Shown in pieces: positions 8,378 through 16,834 of a stretch of DNA of 64,000 bases (the stretch's first letter is position 1; every line of letters begins with the position of its first letter). The notes beneath the pieces are model-generated. The model had not been told where the DNA came from, searched no databases, and saw only the letters and a program-made list of their open reading frames with translations. The translations under genes and the position numbers were made by a program. The DNA comes from Shinella yambaruensis (GTDB lineage Bacteria > Pseudomonadota > Alphaproteobacteria > Rhizobiales > Rhizobiaceae), in the NCBI RefSeq assembly GCF_022899355.1, contig NZ_JALJCK010000006.1, positions 248,001-312,000 on the forward strand, given 5' to 3'.

Positions 8378-9371
8378 ATGCCGCCAGCGCCTCCCGCGCC
8401 TCGGCGAAGAGCCGCACCGATTTCAGCCGCGCCTCCATGTCGTGGACCGGCATCGACACGATCAGTTCGTCCGCCCCGGTCAGCGCCAGGAAATCGGCGA
8501 TGCGGCGCCGGATCTTTTCCGGTCCGCCGACGACGGCATATTGCAGGGTATGCTCGACATTGATGCGCTCGTTCTCGCTCCAGTGAGGATCCATGTCGTC
8601 GACCGGCGCCGGGAAGGCGCCGGGCGTGCCGCGGCGCAGGCGCACGAAGGATTGCTGCATGGACGTGAAGAGATAATCGGCCTCCGCGTCCGTATCGGCG
8701 GCCGCGCCCATCACGCCGACCATGACATGCGGCTTGTCGAGATGCTGCGAGGGCTCGAAGCGCTCGCGGTAGATTTCGAGTGCCGTCAGCAGCATGTCCG
8801 GCGCGAAATGCGAGGCGAAGGCGAAGGGCAGGCCCAGCATGCCGGCAAGATGCGCCGAATAATGGCTGGAGCCGAGCAGCCAGACCGGCACGTTGCTGTC
8901 CGCGCCGGGGATGGCGACGACCTTCTGCCCGGGGCTTGCCGGCCCCATCAGCTGCATCAGCTCGACGACGTCCTGCGGGAAGTTGTTGGCGGCGCTGTCG
9001 AGGTTGCGGCGGAGCGCCTGCGCGGTGCGCATGTCGGTGCCGGGCGCACGGCCGAGGCCGAGATCGATGCGATCCGGAAAGAGCGCGGCGAGCGTGCCGA
9101 ACTGTTCGGCGATGACGAGTGGTGAATGGTTCGGCAGCATGATGCCGCCGGAGCCGACGCGGATCTTTTCCGTGCCTGCGGCGACGTGCTGGATGACCAG
9201 AGACGTGGCGGCGCTGGCGATGCCGCGCATGCCGTGGTGCTCGGCGAGCCAGAAGCGCTTGTAGCCGTGCGCTTCGGCTTCCTGCGCGAGGCGCCGGGAG
9301 TTCTCGAGCGACTGGGCGACGGTGCCGCCTTCGATGATCGGGGAAAGATCGAGGATGGAGAAGGGCACCAT
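8376..9371 (-). CDS. LLM-class flavin-dependent oxidoreductase
   Basis: 331 residues of the luciferase-like monooxygenase fold, YhbW-type subgroup: SILDLSPI at the start, WLAEHHGM, then [14 protein letters not shown] and [10 protein letters not shown]. These segments build the flavin site. The enzyme probably uses FMNH2 or F420-like reduced flavin; the substrate is unknown. The frame stays open far upstream, but the ATG at 9371 gives the family N-terminus. It is monocistronic and divergent from ruvC, with a shared 171-base gap. Confidence 0.9.
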   Translation of the reverse strand: MVPFSILDLSPIIEGGTVAQSLENSRRLAQEAEAHGYKRFWLAEHHGMRGIASAATSLVIQHVAAGTEKIRVGSGGIMLPNHSPLVIAEQFGTLAALFPDRIDLGLGRAPGTDMRTAQALRRNLDSAANNFPQDVVELMQLMGPASPGQKVVAIPGADSNVPVWLLGSSHYSAHLAGMLGLPFAFASHFAPDMLLTALEIYRERFEPSQHLDKPHVMVGVMGAAADTDAEADYLFTSMQQSFVRLRRGTPGAFPAPVDDMDPHWSENERINVEHTLQYAVVGGPEKIRRRIADFLALTGADELIVSMPVHDMEARLKSVRLFAEAREALAA

Positions 9372-9542
9372 GGCCGCGGCCTCTTTGTAAGCGGATTTGA
9401 TTGTGCTCCCATGTAGGTTCAGTTTCGTGAAATCCAAGCGGTGGCCCGAGGGTTTTCGCGGCGCCGGATGGAATTGCCGGTCTGTTTTTGTTTTGTTCAC
9501 ATTTCGCTGGCAGGGTCCGGCCGACGGGATTAGGGTTTCGCC

Positions 9543-10055
9543 ATGCAGGAAACGATTCGCATCATCGGCATCGATCCGGGGCTTCGCCGCACCGGCTGGG
9601 GCGTCATCGAGACGCTCGGCAATTCGTTGCGCTTCGTTGCGTCCGGCACCGTGACCTCCGATGGCGACATGGACCTTGCCTCCCGCCTCTGCCAGCTGCA
9701 TGACGGCCTTTCCGAGGTCGTGCACGGCTATCAGCCGCACGAGGCCGCCGTGGAGCAGACCTTCGTCAACAAGGATGCGACGGCGACCCTGAAACTCGGC
9801 CAGGCGCGCGGCATCGCCATGCTGGTACCGGCGCGCGCGGGCCTGCGCGTGGCGGAATATGCGCCGAACGCGGTGAAGAAGGCCGTCATCGGCGTCGGGC
9901 ACGGCGAAAAGCAGCAGATCCACATGATGCTGAAGGTGCTGATGCCGAAGGCGACCTTCACCGGCAACGACGCCGCCGACGCGCTCGCCATCGCCATCTG
10001 CCACGCCCACAACCGCCAGGGCCTCTCCGGCCGCCTCGCCAAGCTCGCGGGCTGA
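9543..10055 (+). CDS. ruvC: Crossover junction endodeoxyribonuclease RuvC
   Basis: 170 residues. RuvC is a dimeric RNase-H-fold nuclease that cuts Holliday junctions symmetrically after RuvAB branch migration. Visible catalytic acids are D11 in [13 protein letters not shown], the glutamate in [10 protein letters not shown], and the aspartates in [13 protein letters not shown]. The length is typical. The ATG at 9543 gives the normal N-terminus. In most proteobacteria ruvA follows directly, but here a toxin-antitoxin pair intervenes. Confidence 0.96.
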   Translation: MQETIRIIGIDPGLRRTGWGVIETLGNSLRFVASGTVTSDGDMDLASRLCQLHDGLSEVVHGYQPHEAAVEQTFVNKDATATLKLGQARGIAMLVPARAGLRVAEYAPNAVKKAVIGVGHGEKQQIHMMLKVLMPKATFTGNDAADALAIAICHAHNRQGLSGRLAKLAG

Positions 10056-10062
10056 TTTGTTC

Positions 10063-10109
10063 TTGACTTGTTCCGGTCTGGCCGTTAAGTAATACCTCGG
10101 AGGTATTAC
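10063..10109 (+). promoter_or_regulatory. vapBC promoter with perfect operator palindrome over the ribosome site
   Basis: TTGACT at 10063-10068 is a good -35 box. A weak -10 begins at 10086 after 17 bases. A perfect 21-bp palindrome follows: arms GTAATACCTC (10089-10098) and GAGGTATTAC (10100-10109) around a central G at 10099. The right arm contains the GGAGG ribosome site of vapB, and the ATG begins 2 bases after the palindrome. VapB-type antitoxins repress their own operon by binding such palindromes with VapC. Confidence 0.7.
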
Positions 10110-10110
10110 C

Positions 10111-10371
10111 ATGCGCGTGACGGAAAAAGGCCAGGTGACGATCCCCAAACCCATCCGCGACCGGCTTGCCATCGAGCCTGGCTCGGAAGTGGATTTCGTC
10201 GTGTCGGATGAAGGTGTGATGCTCGTCAAGGTTGGCGACGGCAAACCCGGCTTTGATGATTTCGAAGCCTGGGCGGCCAGCGTCCAAGGGACCTGGGATC
10301 TGGACGGCATGACGCCGGACGAATATTTCGAATGGCTGCGGGGACCGCGTGATGACCTCGACCGTCGTTGA
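10111..10371 (+). CDS. vapB: VapB-type antitoxin (AbrB/SpoVT fold)
   Basis: 86 residues. The N-terminal half is a swapped-hairpin AbrB domain ([19 protein letters not shown], then [13 protein letters not shown]), which binds operator DNA as a dimer. The C-terminal half, rich in W, D and E ([17 protein letters not shown]), is the usual toxin-neutralising tail. It overlaps the toxin gene by 20 bases, so the two are translationally coupled. The gene lies between ruvC and ruvA and has its own promoter and palindrome. The family name VapB/MazE-like is secure; the exact subfamily is not. Confidence 0.88.
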   Translation: MRVTEKGQVTIPKPIRDRLAIEPGSEVDFVVSDEGVMLVKVGDGKPGFDDFEAWAASVQGTWDLDGMTPDEYFEWLRGPRDDLDRR

Positions 10372-10768
10372 TACGAATATCCTCATCGACATGCTGGGCC
10401 CGGATCGGCCACAGCGGGACTGGTCCTTCAACGCGCTGAAGCGATGCTTGGAAGAGGGGGAACTTGTCCTCAATCCCATCGTCTGGTCGGAGCTTGCGAC
10501 CTCGCCGCTCAGCGAACTGGAACTCAACCTCGCCTTCGGCTGGCTGCGCATGCGGCGCGAACCTCTGTCCTACGAAGCCGCCTTCGCCGCCGGCAAGGCG
10601 CATTATGCCTATCGCCGGGCTGGCGGGTTGCGCGAGCGCACGCTTCCCGATTTCCTGGTCGGCGCGCAGGCGGAAGCGCGGGGCCATCGCCTGCTCACCC
10701 GCGATGCCGCGCGCTATCGCAGCTATTTCCCCGCGCTCGACATCCTCTCCCCCGAAACCCATCCCTGA
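10352..10768 (+). CDS. vapC: VapC-type PIN-domain ribonuclease toxin
   Basis: 138 residues. PIN-domain acids are visible: [11 protein letters not shown] at the N-terminus, the glutamate in IVWSELA, and the [14 protein letters not shown] and LLTRDAARY segments near the end, which together bind magnesium. VapC toxins cut specific RNAs, often initiator tRNA or 23S rRNA, when VapB is degraded. A GTG at 10349 and an ATG at 10352 are both in frame; I chose ATG. It ends 11 bases before ruvA, so read-through from the vapBC promoter could also transcribe ruvAB. Confidence 0.9.
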   Translation: MTSTVVDTNILIDMLGPDRPQRDWSFNALKRCLEEGELVLNPIVWSELATSPLSELELNLAFGWLRMRREPLSYEAAFAAGKAHYAYRRAGGLRERTLPDFLVGAQAEARGHRLLTRDAARYRSYFPALDILSPETHP

Positions 10769-10779
10769 CGGATTTTCTC

Positions 10780-11397
10780 ATGATCGGCAAACTCAAGGGC
10801 ACAATCGACGAGATCGGCGAGGACCACGTGGTCGTCGACGTGCACGGCGTCGGCTACGTCGCCTTCTGCTCGGCGCGCACGCTCGGCAAGCTCGGTTCGA
10901 GCGGCGAGGCGGCGGTGCTGTTCATCGAGACCTATGTGCGGGAGGACCAGTTCAAGCTGTTCGGCTTCCTGACGGCGCTGGAGCGGGAGTGGTTCCGGCT
11001 GCTGCAGAGCGTGCAGGGCGTCGGCTCCAAGGTGGCGCTGGCCGTCCTCTCGACCCTGACGCCAGGGGAACTCGCCAACGCCATCGCGCTGCAGGACAAG
11101 ACGGCGGTTTCGCGCGCGCCGGGCGTCGGGCCGAAGGTGGCGGTGCGCATCATCACGGAACTGCGTAACAAGGCGCCGGCCTTCGCGGGGGAGGCGTCCG
11201 CCTCGATCGGGCTCAAGCAGGAGCTCGGCGAGGGCGTCGCCTCCGCGCCGGTTTCCGATGCCGTCTCGGCGCTGACCAATCTCGGCTATTCGCGCGACCA
11301 GGCGGCCAATGCGGTCGCGGCAGCGCTGAAGAATGGCGGGGAGGGGGCCGACAGCGCCAAGCTCATCCGCCTCGGCCTCAAGGAATTGTCGCGGTGA
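10780..11397 (+). CDS. ruvA: Holliday junction branch migration protein RuvA
   Basis: 205 residues. RuvA tetramers clamp the Holliday junction and load RuvB. The N-terminal OB fold begins [12 protein letters not shown]. Two helix-hairpin-helix motifs follow ([13 protein letters not shown] and [13 protein letters not shown]). The C-terminal domain that contacts RuvB ends in LGLKELSR. The ATG at 10780 gives the standard start. No strong ribosome site is visible, so translation may depend on the toxin gene just upstream. Confidence 0.96.
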   Translation: MIGKLKGTIDEIGEDHVVVDVHGVGYVAFCSARTLGKLGSSGEAAVLFIETYVREDQFKLFGFLTALEREWFRLLQSVQGVGSKVALAVLSTLTPGELANAIALQDKTAVSRAPGVGPKVAVRIITELRNKAPAFAGEASASIGLKQELGEGVASAPVSDAVSALTNLGYSRDQAANAVAAALKNGGEGADSAKLIRLGLKELSR

Positions 11398-11437
11398 TGC
11401 GGTTGCCTTCCTTGGCCGACAATGGGATTAGGCGCTC

Positions 11438-12478
11438 ATGAGCGACGAAAACAGACTGCTTTCGCCGGAAAAGCGCGGCGAGGACATCGATACCGCCTTG
11501 CGGCCGCAGACGCTGGACGATTTCACCGGCCAGGCGGAAGCGCGCGCCAACCTGAAGATCTTCATCGAGGCGGCGAAGAACCGCGGCGAGGCGCTCGACC
11601 ATGTGCTGTTCGTCGGGCCGCCCGGCCTCGGCAAGACGACGCTGGCGCAGATCATGGCGAAGGAGCTCGGCGTCAATTTCCGCTCGACCTCCGGTCCCGT
11701 CATCGCGAAGGCCGGCGACCTTGCGGCGCTGCTCACCAATCTCGAAGAGCGCGACGTGCTCTTCATCGACGAGATCCATCGCCTCAACCCGGCCGTCGAG
11801 GAAATCCTCTATCCGGCCATGGAGGATTTCCAGCTCGACCTCATCATCGGCGAAGGCCCGGCGGCGCGTTCGGTGAAGATCGACCTGTCGAAATTCACCC
11901 TCGTCGCCGCCACCACGCGTCTCGGTCTCCTCACCACGCCGCTGCGCGACCGCTTCGGCATCCCGGTGCGGCTGAACTTCTACACCGCCGAGGAACTGGA
12001 GCTGATCGTGCGCCGCGGCGCGCGATTGATGGGCCTCGGCATGACGGAAGAGGGCGCGCGCGAGATCGCGCGGCGTGCGCGCGGCACGCCACGCATCGCT
12101 GGCCGGCTGCTCCGCCGCGTGCGCGATTTCGCCGAAGTGGCGCGGGCCGAGGCGGTGACGCAAAAGATCGCCGATGAGGCGCTGACGCGGCTGCTGGTCG
12201 ACAATATGGGGCTCGATCAGCTCGACCGGCGCTATCTGTCGATGATCGCGCACAATTTCGGCGGCGGGCCTGTCGGCATCGAGACCATCGCGGCGGGGCT
12301 TTCCGAACCGCGCGACGCGATCGAGGACATCATCGAGCCCTACATGATCCAGCAGGGTTTCATCCAGCGCACACCGCGCGGCCGTGTTTTGACCGTAAAT
12401 GCCTGGAAACATATGGGCCTGACGCCGCCGAAAGACCTGGAGGCGACTCAGTTCAGGCTGTTTTCCGAGGACGATTGA
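11438..12478 (+). CDS. ruvB: Holliday junction ATP-dependent helicase RuvB
   Basis: 346 residues, the usual length. RuvB hexamers drive branch migration. The Walker A motif is GPPGLGKTT at about residue 62, Walker B is LFIDEIHRL, and the arginine-finger and sensor region is seen around [16 protein letters not shown] winged-helix domain closes the protein (the TPRGRVLT region). It starts 40 bases after ruvA, and its stop abuts the GTG of the next gene. Confidence 0.97.
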   Translation: MSDENRLLSPEKRGEDIDTALRPQTLDDFTGQAEARANLKIFIEAAKNRGEALDHVLFVGPPGLGKTTLAQIMAKELGVNFRSTSGPVIAKAGDLAALLTNLEERDVLFIDEIHRLNPAVEEILYPAMEDFQLDLIIGEGPAARSVKIDLSKFTLVAATTRLGLLTTPLRDRFGIPVRLNFYTAEELELIVRRGARLMGLGMTEEGAREIARRARGTPRIAGRLLRRVRDFAEVARAEAVTQKIADEALTRLLVDNMGLDQLDRRYLSMIAHNFGGGPVGIETIAAGLSEPRDAIEDIIEPYMIQQGFIQRTPRGRVLTVNAWKHMGLTPPKDLEATQFRLFSEDD

Positions 12479-13381
12479 GTGATCACCCGCCGCGGTTTGC
12501 TGAAGGCTTTCGGAGGCTTCATCGCCGCGGGGTTCGCTTCCTCCGCCTATGCGGTGGGCGTCGAGCCGATGCTGCGGCTGCGCACGGTGACCTACCGGAT
12601 CGTGCCGCCCGGCTGGCCGACGGGCCAGACGCTGCGCCTCGTCGCGCTTGCCGATATCCATGCCTGCGAACCTTGGATGAGCGCTGCCCGCATCCGCGGC
12701 ATCTGCGAACATGCCAACACGCTCGGCGGCGATATCGTCCTGCTGCTCGGTGACTACCTTTCGAGCATGCGGGCCGTCTGGGGCAAGGTGCCGCCGGCCG
12801 ATTGGGCCGCGGCGCTGTCGATCCTGAAGGCTCCGCTCGGCGTGCACGCGGTGCTTGGAAATCACGACTGGTGGGACGACCTGGAAGCGCAGGCGGCCGG
12901 CGGCGGGGAAACGTTCAGCCATCGCATGCTTCGCGAGGCCGGCATCGCGGTCTATTCCAACCGGGCCGTGCGGATCGAGACAATGACGGGCGCGTTCTGG
13001 CTCGCCGGCCTCGAGGACCAGATCGCGCTTCGGCCGGGCCGGCAATGGAATCGCGGCGGCTTCGTCGGGCTGGATGACCTGCCGGGAACGCTCGCGCAGG
13101 TGACGGACGATGCGCCGCTCATCCTCATGGCGCACGAGCCGGATGTTTTCCCGCGGGTGCCGTCCCGGGTTTCCCTGACACTCTCGGGGCATACGCATGG
13201 CGGGCAGGTGCGCCTTTTCGGCTACTCGCCCATGGTTCCCTCCGCCTATGGCAACCGCTATGCCTACGGTCATGTCGTCGAAGACGGTCGGCACCTCTGC
13301 GTCTCCGGCGGCCTCGGCTGCTCGATCGCGCCGATCCGTTTCGGCTCACCGCCGGAAATCATGGTCGTCGAACTCGGCTGA
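12479..13381 (+). CDS. Tat-exported metallophosphoesterase
   Basis: 300 residues. The N-terminus TRRGLLKAFGGFIAAGF is a twin-arginine signal, with cleavage near ASSAYA. The phosphoesterase motifs follow in order: ALADIHA, LLGDYLS, GNHDWW and SGHTHGGQ, giving two metal sites. It is YkuE/YaeI-like; those proteins act on phospholipid or phosphate esters at the membrane, but the substrate here is unknown. The GTG start directly follows the ruvB stop, so it is co-translated with ruvB. Confidence 0.88.
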   Translation: MITRRGLLKAFGGFIAAGFASSAYAVGVEPMLRLRTVTYRIVPPGWPTGQTLRLVALADIHACEPWMSAARIRGICEHANTLGGDIVLLLGDYLSSMRAVWGKVPPADWAAALSILKAPLGVHAVLGNHDWWDDLEAQAAGGGETFSHRMLREAGIAVYSNRAVRIETMTGAFWLAGLEDQIALRPGRQWNRGGFVGLDDLPGTLAQVTDDAPLILMAHEPDVFPRVPSRVSLTLSGHTHGGQVRLFGYSPMVPSAYGNRYAYGHVVEDGRHLCVSGGLGCSIAPIRFGSPPEIMVVELG

Positions 13382-13447
13382 GCGTGAAACCCTTGCAATT
13401 GCCGGCGCTTTGCGGGAGAGAGGCGGAAATTCTTGCCGGACGGGGCC

Positions 13448-13918
13448 ATGACGGATTTCGACCACTATCTTTCAGGCGAACTGAGCGAAGCGGGCCATCG
13501 GCTCGCGCAGCGGGTCTATTACGAGGATACGGACTTCTCCGGCGTCGTCTATCACGCCCGCTACCTGCATTTTCTGGAGCGCGGGCGCACGGACTACCTG
13601 CGGCTGCTCGGGGTCGAGCAGGGCAGCCTCATTCTGGAAGAGGACCGCGAGGGACTGGTCTTCGTCGTGCATCGCATGGAGATCGACTTCCGGCTGCCTG
13701 CGCGCATGGACGATATCCTGACGATCCTCACTGCCACCGAAAAGGCCGGCGGGGCGAAGATGATCCTCAACCAGGAAATCCGCCGGGGCGAGCAATTGCT
13801 GATCGCGGCACGCGTCATCATCGCCGTCATCAATGCGGCGGGCCGGCCGCGGCGGCTGCCGGAGGGGCTGGCGGCGCGGTTCCTTGCGAGGGCAGGGCGC
13901 GTTGCCGGCGCGCATTAG
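13448..13918 (+). CDS. ybgC: Acyl-CoA thioesterase YbgC of the tol-pal cluster
   Basis: 156 residues of the hot-dog fold. The motif YYEDTDFSGVVYHARYLHFLERGRT is the YbgC signature, with the catalytic aspartate in DTDFSG. YbgC hydrolyses acyl-CoA esters and is the conserved first gene of tol-pal clusters. Its link to envelope function is not understood. A TTG five codons upstream is another possible start. A 314-base gap separates it from tolQ. Confidence 0.92.
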   Translation: MTDFDHYLSGELSEAGHRLAQRVYYEDTDFSGVVYHARYLHFLERGRTDYLRLLGVEQGSLILEEDREGLVFVVHRMEIDFRLPARMDDILTILTATEKAGGAKMILNQEIRRGEQLLIAARVIIAVINAAGRPRRLPEGLAARFLARAGRVAGAH

Positions 13919-14232
13919 CAGTAACACTCCCTTAACCATAATGATGTCTTACTCGCTTCATGAGGATTTTGTGCACTGCACGTCATCCTTTAACCAAAAT
14001 TGCCGTCAAGAAGGCAGGTTGTAAGCGTTTGACCGGCATGGCGGCCGGCGGCATCAACCGGACATTCTTGACGGACATGCGGAGCGGGTGCGGAGTAAAT
14101 CCTTCCGAGCGACGCCATGTTTGTGAATGCCGATGCGGGAACCACCTCCCAGGAGACCGCAACGGCGTGAATGTTACCCGGTTCGAGCCGCAAAGGCCCG
14201 TGCCGGGTGTCTGGATTCGGGGACATAGGTCT
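13919..14232. other. Gene-free stretch before tolQ
   Basis: No convincing gene is seen. The left part is AT-richer (CTTAACCATAATGATG) and probably carries the tolQ promoter. TTGACC at 14028 is one possible -35 box. Open frames here are short and lack codon bias. A long 5' leader of unknown role is possible. Confidence 0.4.
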
Positions 14233-14949
14233 ATGGAACAAGTGGGTTTGGAAGCGGCGGCGAATGTGACCCTTTGGGGTCTCTTCATGCAGGCCGGGTT
14301 CGTCGTGAAGCTGGTCATGCTCGGCCTCATTGCCGCGTCCGTCTGGACCTGGGCCATCGTCGTCGACAAGACGGTGAGCTACGGGAAGGCGCGCCGCCAG
14401 CTCGACAGTTTCGAGCAGGTCTTCTGGTCGGGCCAATCGCTGGAGGAGCTGTATCGCACGCTCTCCGACCGCCAGACCTCGGGCATGAGCGCCATCTTTG
14501 TCGCCGCGATGCGCGAATGGAAGAAGAGCTTCGAGCGCGGCGCGCGTTCGCCGATCGGCCTGCAGATGCGTATCGACCGGGCAATGGACGTGACGCTCTC
14601 GCGTGAATCGGAGACGCTGGAAGCGCGGCTCGGCTCGCTCGCCACCATCGGTTCGGCCGCCCCATTCGTCGGCCTGTTCGGCACGGTCGTCGGCATCATG
14701 ACCTCGTTCCAGGCGATCGCCGGCTCCAAGCAGACGAGCCTTGCGGTCGTGGCGCCCGGCATTGCCGAAGCGCTTCTGGCCACCGCCATCGGCCTTCTTG
14801 CCGCAATTCCGGCGGTTATTGCCTACAACAAGTTCTCTGCCGATGCCGGCAAGCTGACGGCGCGCATGGAAGGTTTCGCGGACGAGTTCTCCGCCATCCT
14901 GTCGCGCCAGATCGACGAGAAGCTGCAGCCGCGCGCCGCGGCGCAGTGA
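14233..14949 (+). CDS. tolQ: Tol-Pal system proton channel subunit TolQ
   Basis: 238 residues. TolQ, with TolR, forms the inner-membrane proton channel that energises TolA. Three membrane spans are seen: one near residues 18-40 (FVVKLVMLGLIAASVWTWAI), and two in the C-terminal half (TIGSAAPFVGLFGTVVGIM and LLATAIGLLAAIPAVIAY). The last two are the ExbB/TolQ signature. The ATG at 14233 gives the family N-terminus. tolR starts 26 bases downstream. Confidence 0.96.
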   Translation: MEQVGLEAAANVTLWGLFMQAGFVVKLVMLGLIAASVWTWAIVVDKTVSYGKARRQLDSFEQVFWSGQSLEELYRTLSDRQTSGMSAIFVAAMREWKKSFERGARSPIGLQMRIDRAMDVTLSRESETLEARLGSLATIGSAAPFVGLFGTVVGIMTSFQAIAGSKQTSLAVVAPGIAEALLATAIGLLAAIPAVIAYNKFSADAGKLTARMEGFADEFSAILSRQIDEKLQPRAAAQ

Positions 14950-14975
14950 CCGGCCTTTAGACGGAGAACGATGCC

Positions 14976-15428
14976 ATGGGCATGTCAGTCGGAGCGAAAA
15001 ATGCAGGCGGTGGCCGTCGCCGTCGCGGCGGAGGCAAGAGGGCCCCGATGAGCGAGATCAACGTGACGCCGTTCGTCGACGTCATGCTCGTTCTGCTCAT
15101 CATCTTCATGGTGGCGGCGCCCCTGATGACGGTCGGCGTGCCGCTCGACCTGCCGAAGACGCAGGCGAAGGCTCTCAACGCCGACACGCAGCCGATCACC
15201 GTTTCCGTCAAGGCGGACGGCCAGGTCTACCTGCAGGAAACGCCGATCCCGATCGACGAGATCGCTGCAAAGCTCCAGGCCGTGGCGACCACGGGCTATA
15301 CGGAGCGCGTCTTCGTGCGCGGCGACGGCACGGCGCCCTATGGCGTTATCGCCGACGTGATGTCGCGCATCCAGGCCGGCGGGTTCACCAATATCGGCCT
15401 CGTCACCGAGCAGAAACCGGACAGGTGA
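14976..15428 (+). CDS. tolR: Tol-Pal system protein TolR
   Basis: 150 residues. A basic glycine-arginine-rich N-terminus in the cytoplasm is followed by the SEINVTPFVDVMLVLLIIFM motif and single membrane span. The aspartate in FVDVML is the proton-carrying residue of ExbD/TolR proteins. The rest is the periplasmic domain. TolR and TolQ convert the proton gradient into movement of TolA. tolA begins 9 bases after its stop. Confidence 0.95.
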   Translation: MGMSVGAKNAGGGRRRRGGGKRAPMSEINVTPFVDVMLVLLIIFMVAAPLMTVGVPLDLPKTQAKALNADTQPITVSVKADGQVYLQETPIPIDEIAAKLQAVATTGYTERVFVRGDGTAPYGVIADVMSRIQAGGFTNIGLVTEQKPDR

Positions 15429-15437
15429 TCGCACGCC

Positions 15438-16550
15438 ATGAAGGGCAGCCTCGCCACATCCGCCGTCATCCACTCCCTGGTTCTCACCTGGGCGCTGGTT
15501 TCGCTCGGCAGTCCTGAAAGCTTCGACGTCGCCAATGTCGAGGCCATGCCGGTCGATATCGTGTCGATCGAGGAGCTGACGCAGATCCAGCAGGGCGACA
15601 AGAAGGCCGAAATGAAGGAAAAGGCCGCGCCTATCCCGACCAAGAAGGAAACGCCGGTCGAGAACGCGGAAAATGCCGGCGAAAACGACGTCGACCTGAA
15701 GAACCTGCCGACGCCGGAGGAAAAGCCGCGCGACATCGAGACCGCCGCCGCGCCGGAAAAGGCCGAGAAGGTCGTGCAGACGCCGGACACGAAACCCGTC
15801 GAGGACGTCAAGCAGGAAGAACCTGCCAGCGAACCCTCGACCGAGGTTGCGGCGCTTCCCGAGACCAGGCAGGAGGTCAAGCCTGACCCGAAGCCCGAGG
15901 CGACGCCTTCCGAGGAGAAGCCGGCCGAGGTCGAGGATGCAGAGGCGCTGCCGGACAGGATCCCGCTTCCCGAGATGAAGCCGAAGCTCGAGACGAAGAA
16001 GGCGGAGACCGCGGAAAAGCCGGCCGAGAAGAAGGTGGAGACGGCGAAGGCCGAGACCGCCAAGACGCCGGACCGCAAGAAGGACCAGAAGAAGAAGCAG
16101 GAAAAGGCGAGCTCGCTGAACGACAGCGACTTCAACGCCGACGAGATCTCCGCGCTCCTCAACAAGGAAAAGGCGGCCGGCGGCGGTGCGAAGCGCTCGC
16201 AGGAACAGGCGGCGCTCGGCGGCAAGAAGACGACTAGCGGCACCAAGCTGTCGCTCAGCGAGATGGACGCGCTGCGCGGCCAGATCCAGAACAACTGGTC
16301 GATCATCCCCGGCCTTGCCGATGCCGCCGACGTGCGCATCAAGGTCACGATGCAGCTCGACCAGAACGGCGACATCATCGGCGAGCCGGAAGTGGTCGCG
16401 ACGGGCGGTTCGGATACCGCGCGCCGTGCGCTTGCCGGCGGCGCCCGCCGCGCCATCATGAAATCGCGGCCCTTCAAGGGCCTGCCCCCGGAAAAATATG
16501 ATGCCTGGAGCGAAGTCGTCGTGAACTTCGACCCCAGCCAGATGATGTAA
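15438..16550 (+). CDS. tolA: Cell envelope integrity protein TolA
   Basis: 370 residues. There is one N-terminal membrane span (LATSAVIHSLVLTWALVSL). About 230 residues rich in E, K, P and A then form the long periplasm-spanning stalk. A C-terminal TolA/TonB-like domain follows (LSLSEMDALRGQIQNNW to the end). TolA bridges the inner-membrane TolQR motor to Pal and TolB at the outer membrane during division. Its TAA stop is the first part of the inverted-repeat element that follows. Confidence 0.93.
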   Translation: MKGSLATSAVIHSLVLTWALVSLGSPESFDVANVEAMPVDIVSIEELTQIQQGDKKAEMKEKAAPIPTKKETPVENAENAGENDVDLKNLPTPEEKPRDIETAAAPEKAEKVVQTPDTKPVEDVKQEEPASEPSTEVAALPETRQEVKPDPKPEATPSEEKPAEVEDAEALPDRIPLPEMKPKLETKKAETAEKPAEKKVETAKAETAKTPDRKKDQKKKQEKASSLNDSDFNADEISALLNKEKAAGGGAKRSQEQAALGGKKTTSGTKLSLSEMDALRGQIQNNWSIIPGLADAADVRIKVTMQLDQNGDIIGEPEVVATGGSDTARRALAGGARRAIMKSRPFKGLPPEKYDAWSEVVVNFDPSQMM

Positions 16551-16812
16551 TACCAAGTCTCGATGATAGGAGCCTATAGGATGACGTATAGCTGGTCTGT
16601 GGCTAGGCGCGGTGCGCAGGGCGATGCTCCCGCATCGCTCAAGCGCCGCAACGACGCCACAGACCAGCTATACGTCACCTCCGGTCGGCTTGTCGGACTT
16701 GCCGGCTGTGTCGAGGCCCTTGACCGATGCGGGAGCATCGCTCTGCGGACCTCTCCTAGCCGGCAAGCCCGACAAGCCGATCCTATGGGTTCCTATCATC
16801 GAGACTTGGTAT
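16550..16812. mobile_element. 263-bp nested inverted-repeat element between tolA and tolB (MITE or RIME-like)
   Basis: Terminal inverted repeats of 33 bp (16550-16582 and 16780-16812) match at 31 positions and begin ATACCAAGTCTCGATG. Inside are two long stems: a perfect 22-bp pair (16582-16603 with 16656-16677), and a 23-bp pair with one mismatch (16685-16707 with 16758-16780). Each loop holds a small hairpin built on the same word, GCGATGC/GCATCGC (16621-16638) and CGATGC/GCATCG (16725-16740). TAA precedes TACC on the left and follows GGTA on the right, a possible target duplication, which would have restored the tolA stop. No coding capacity is seen. It lies inside the tol transcript. Confidence 0.85.
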
Positions 16813-16834
16813 AAAACTAGGAAGGCCTAGATTT

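Noticed and set aside
9372-10310. Long upstream extension of the flavin oxidoreductase gene
   Set aside because: The extension runs antisense through ruvC, and the family N-terminus begins at the ATG at 9371.
14985-16556. 523-codon leftward frame opposite tolR and tolA
   Set aside because: It mirrors codon bias of the true genes on the plus strand; TolR and TolA motifs are unambiguous there.
16563-16830. Short rightward frames inside the tolA-tolB element
   Set aside because: They consist of inverted-repeat sequence and have no ribosome site or family.
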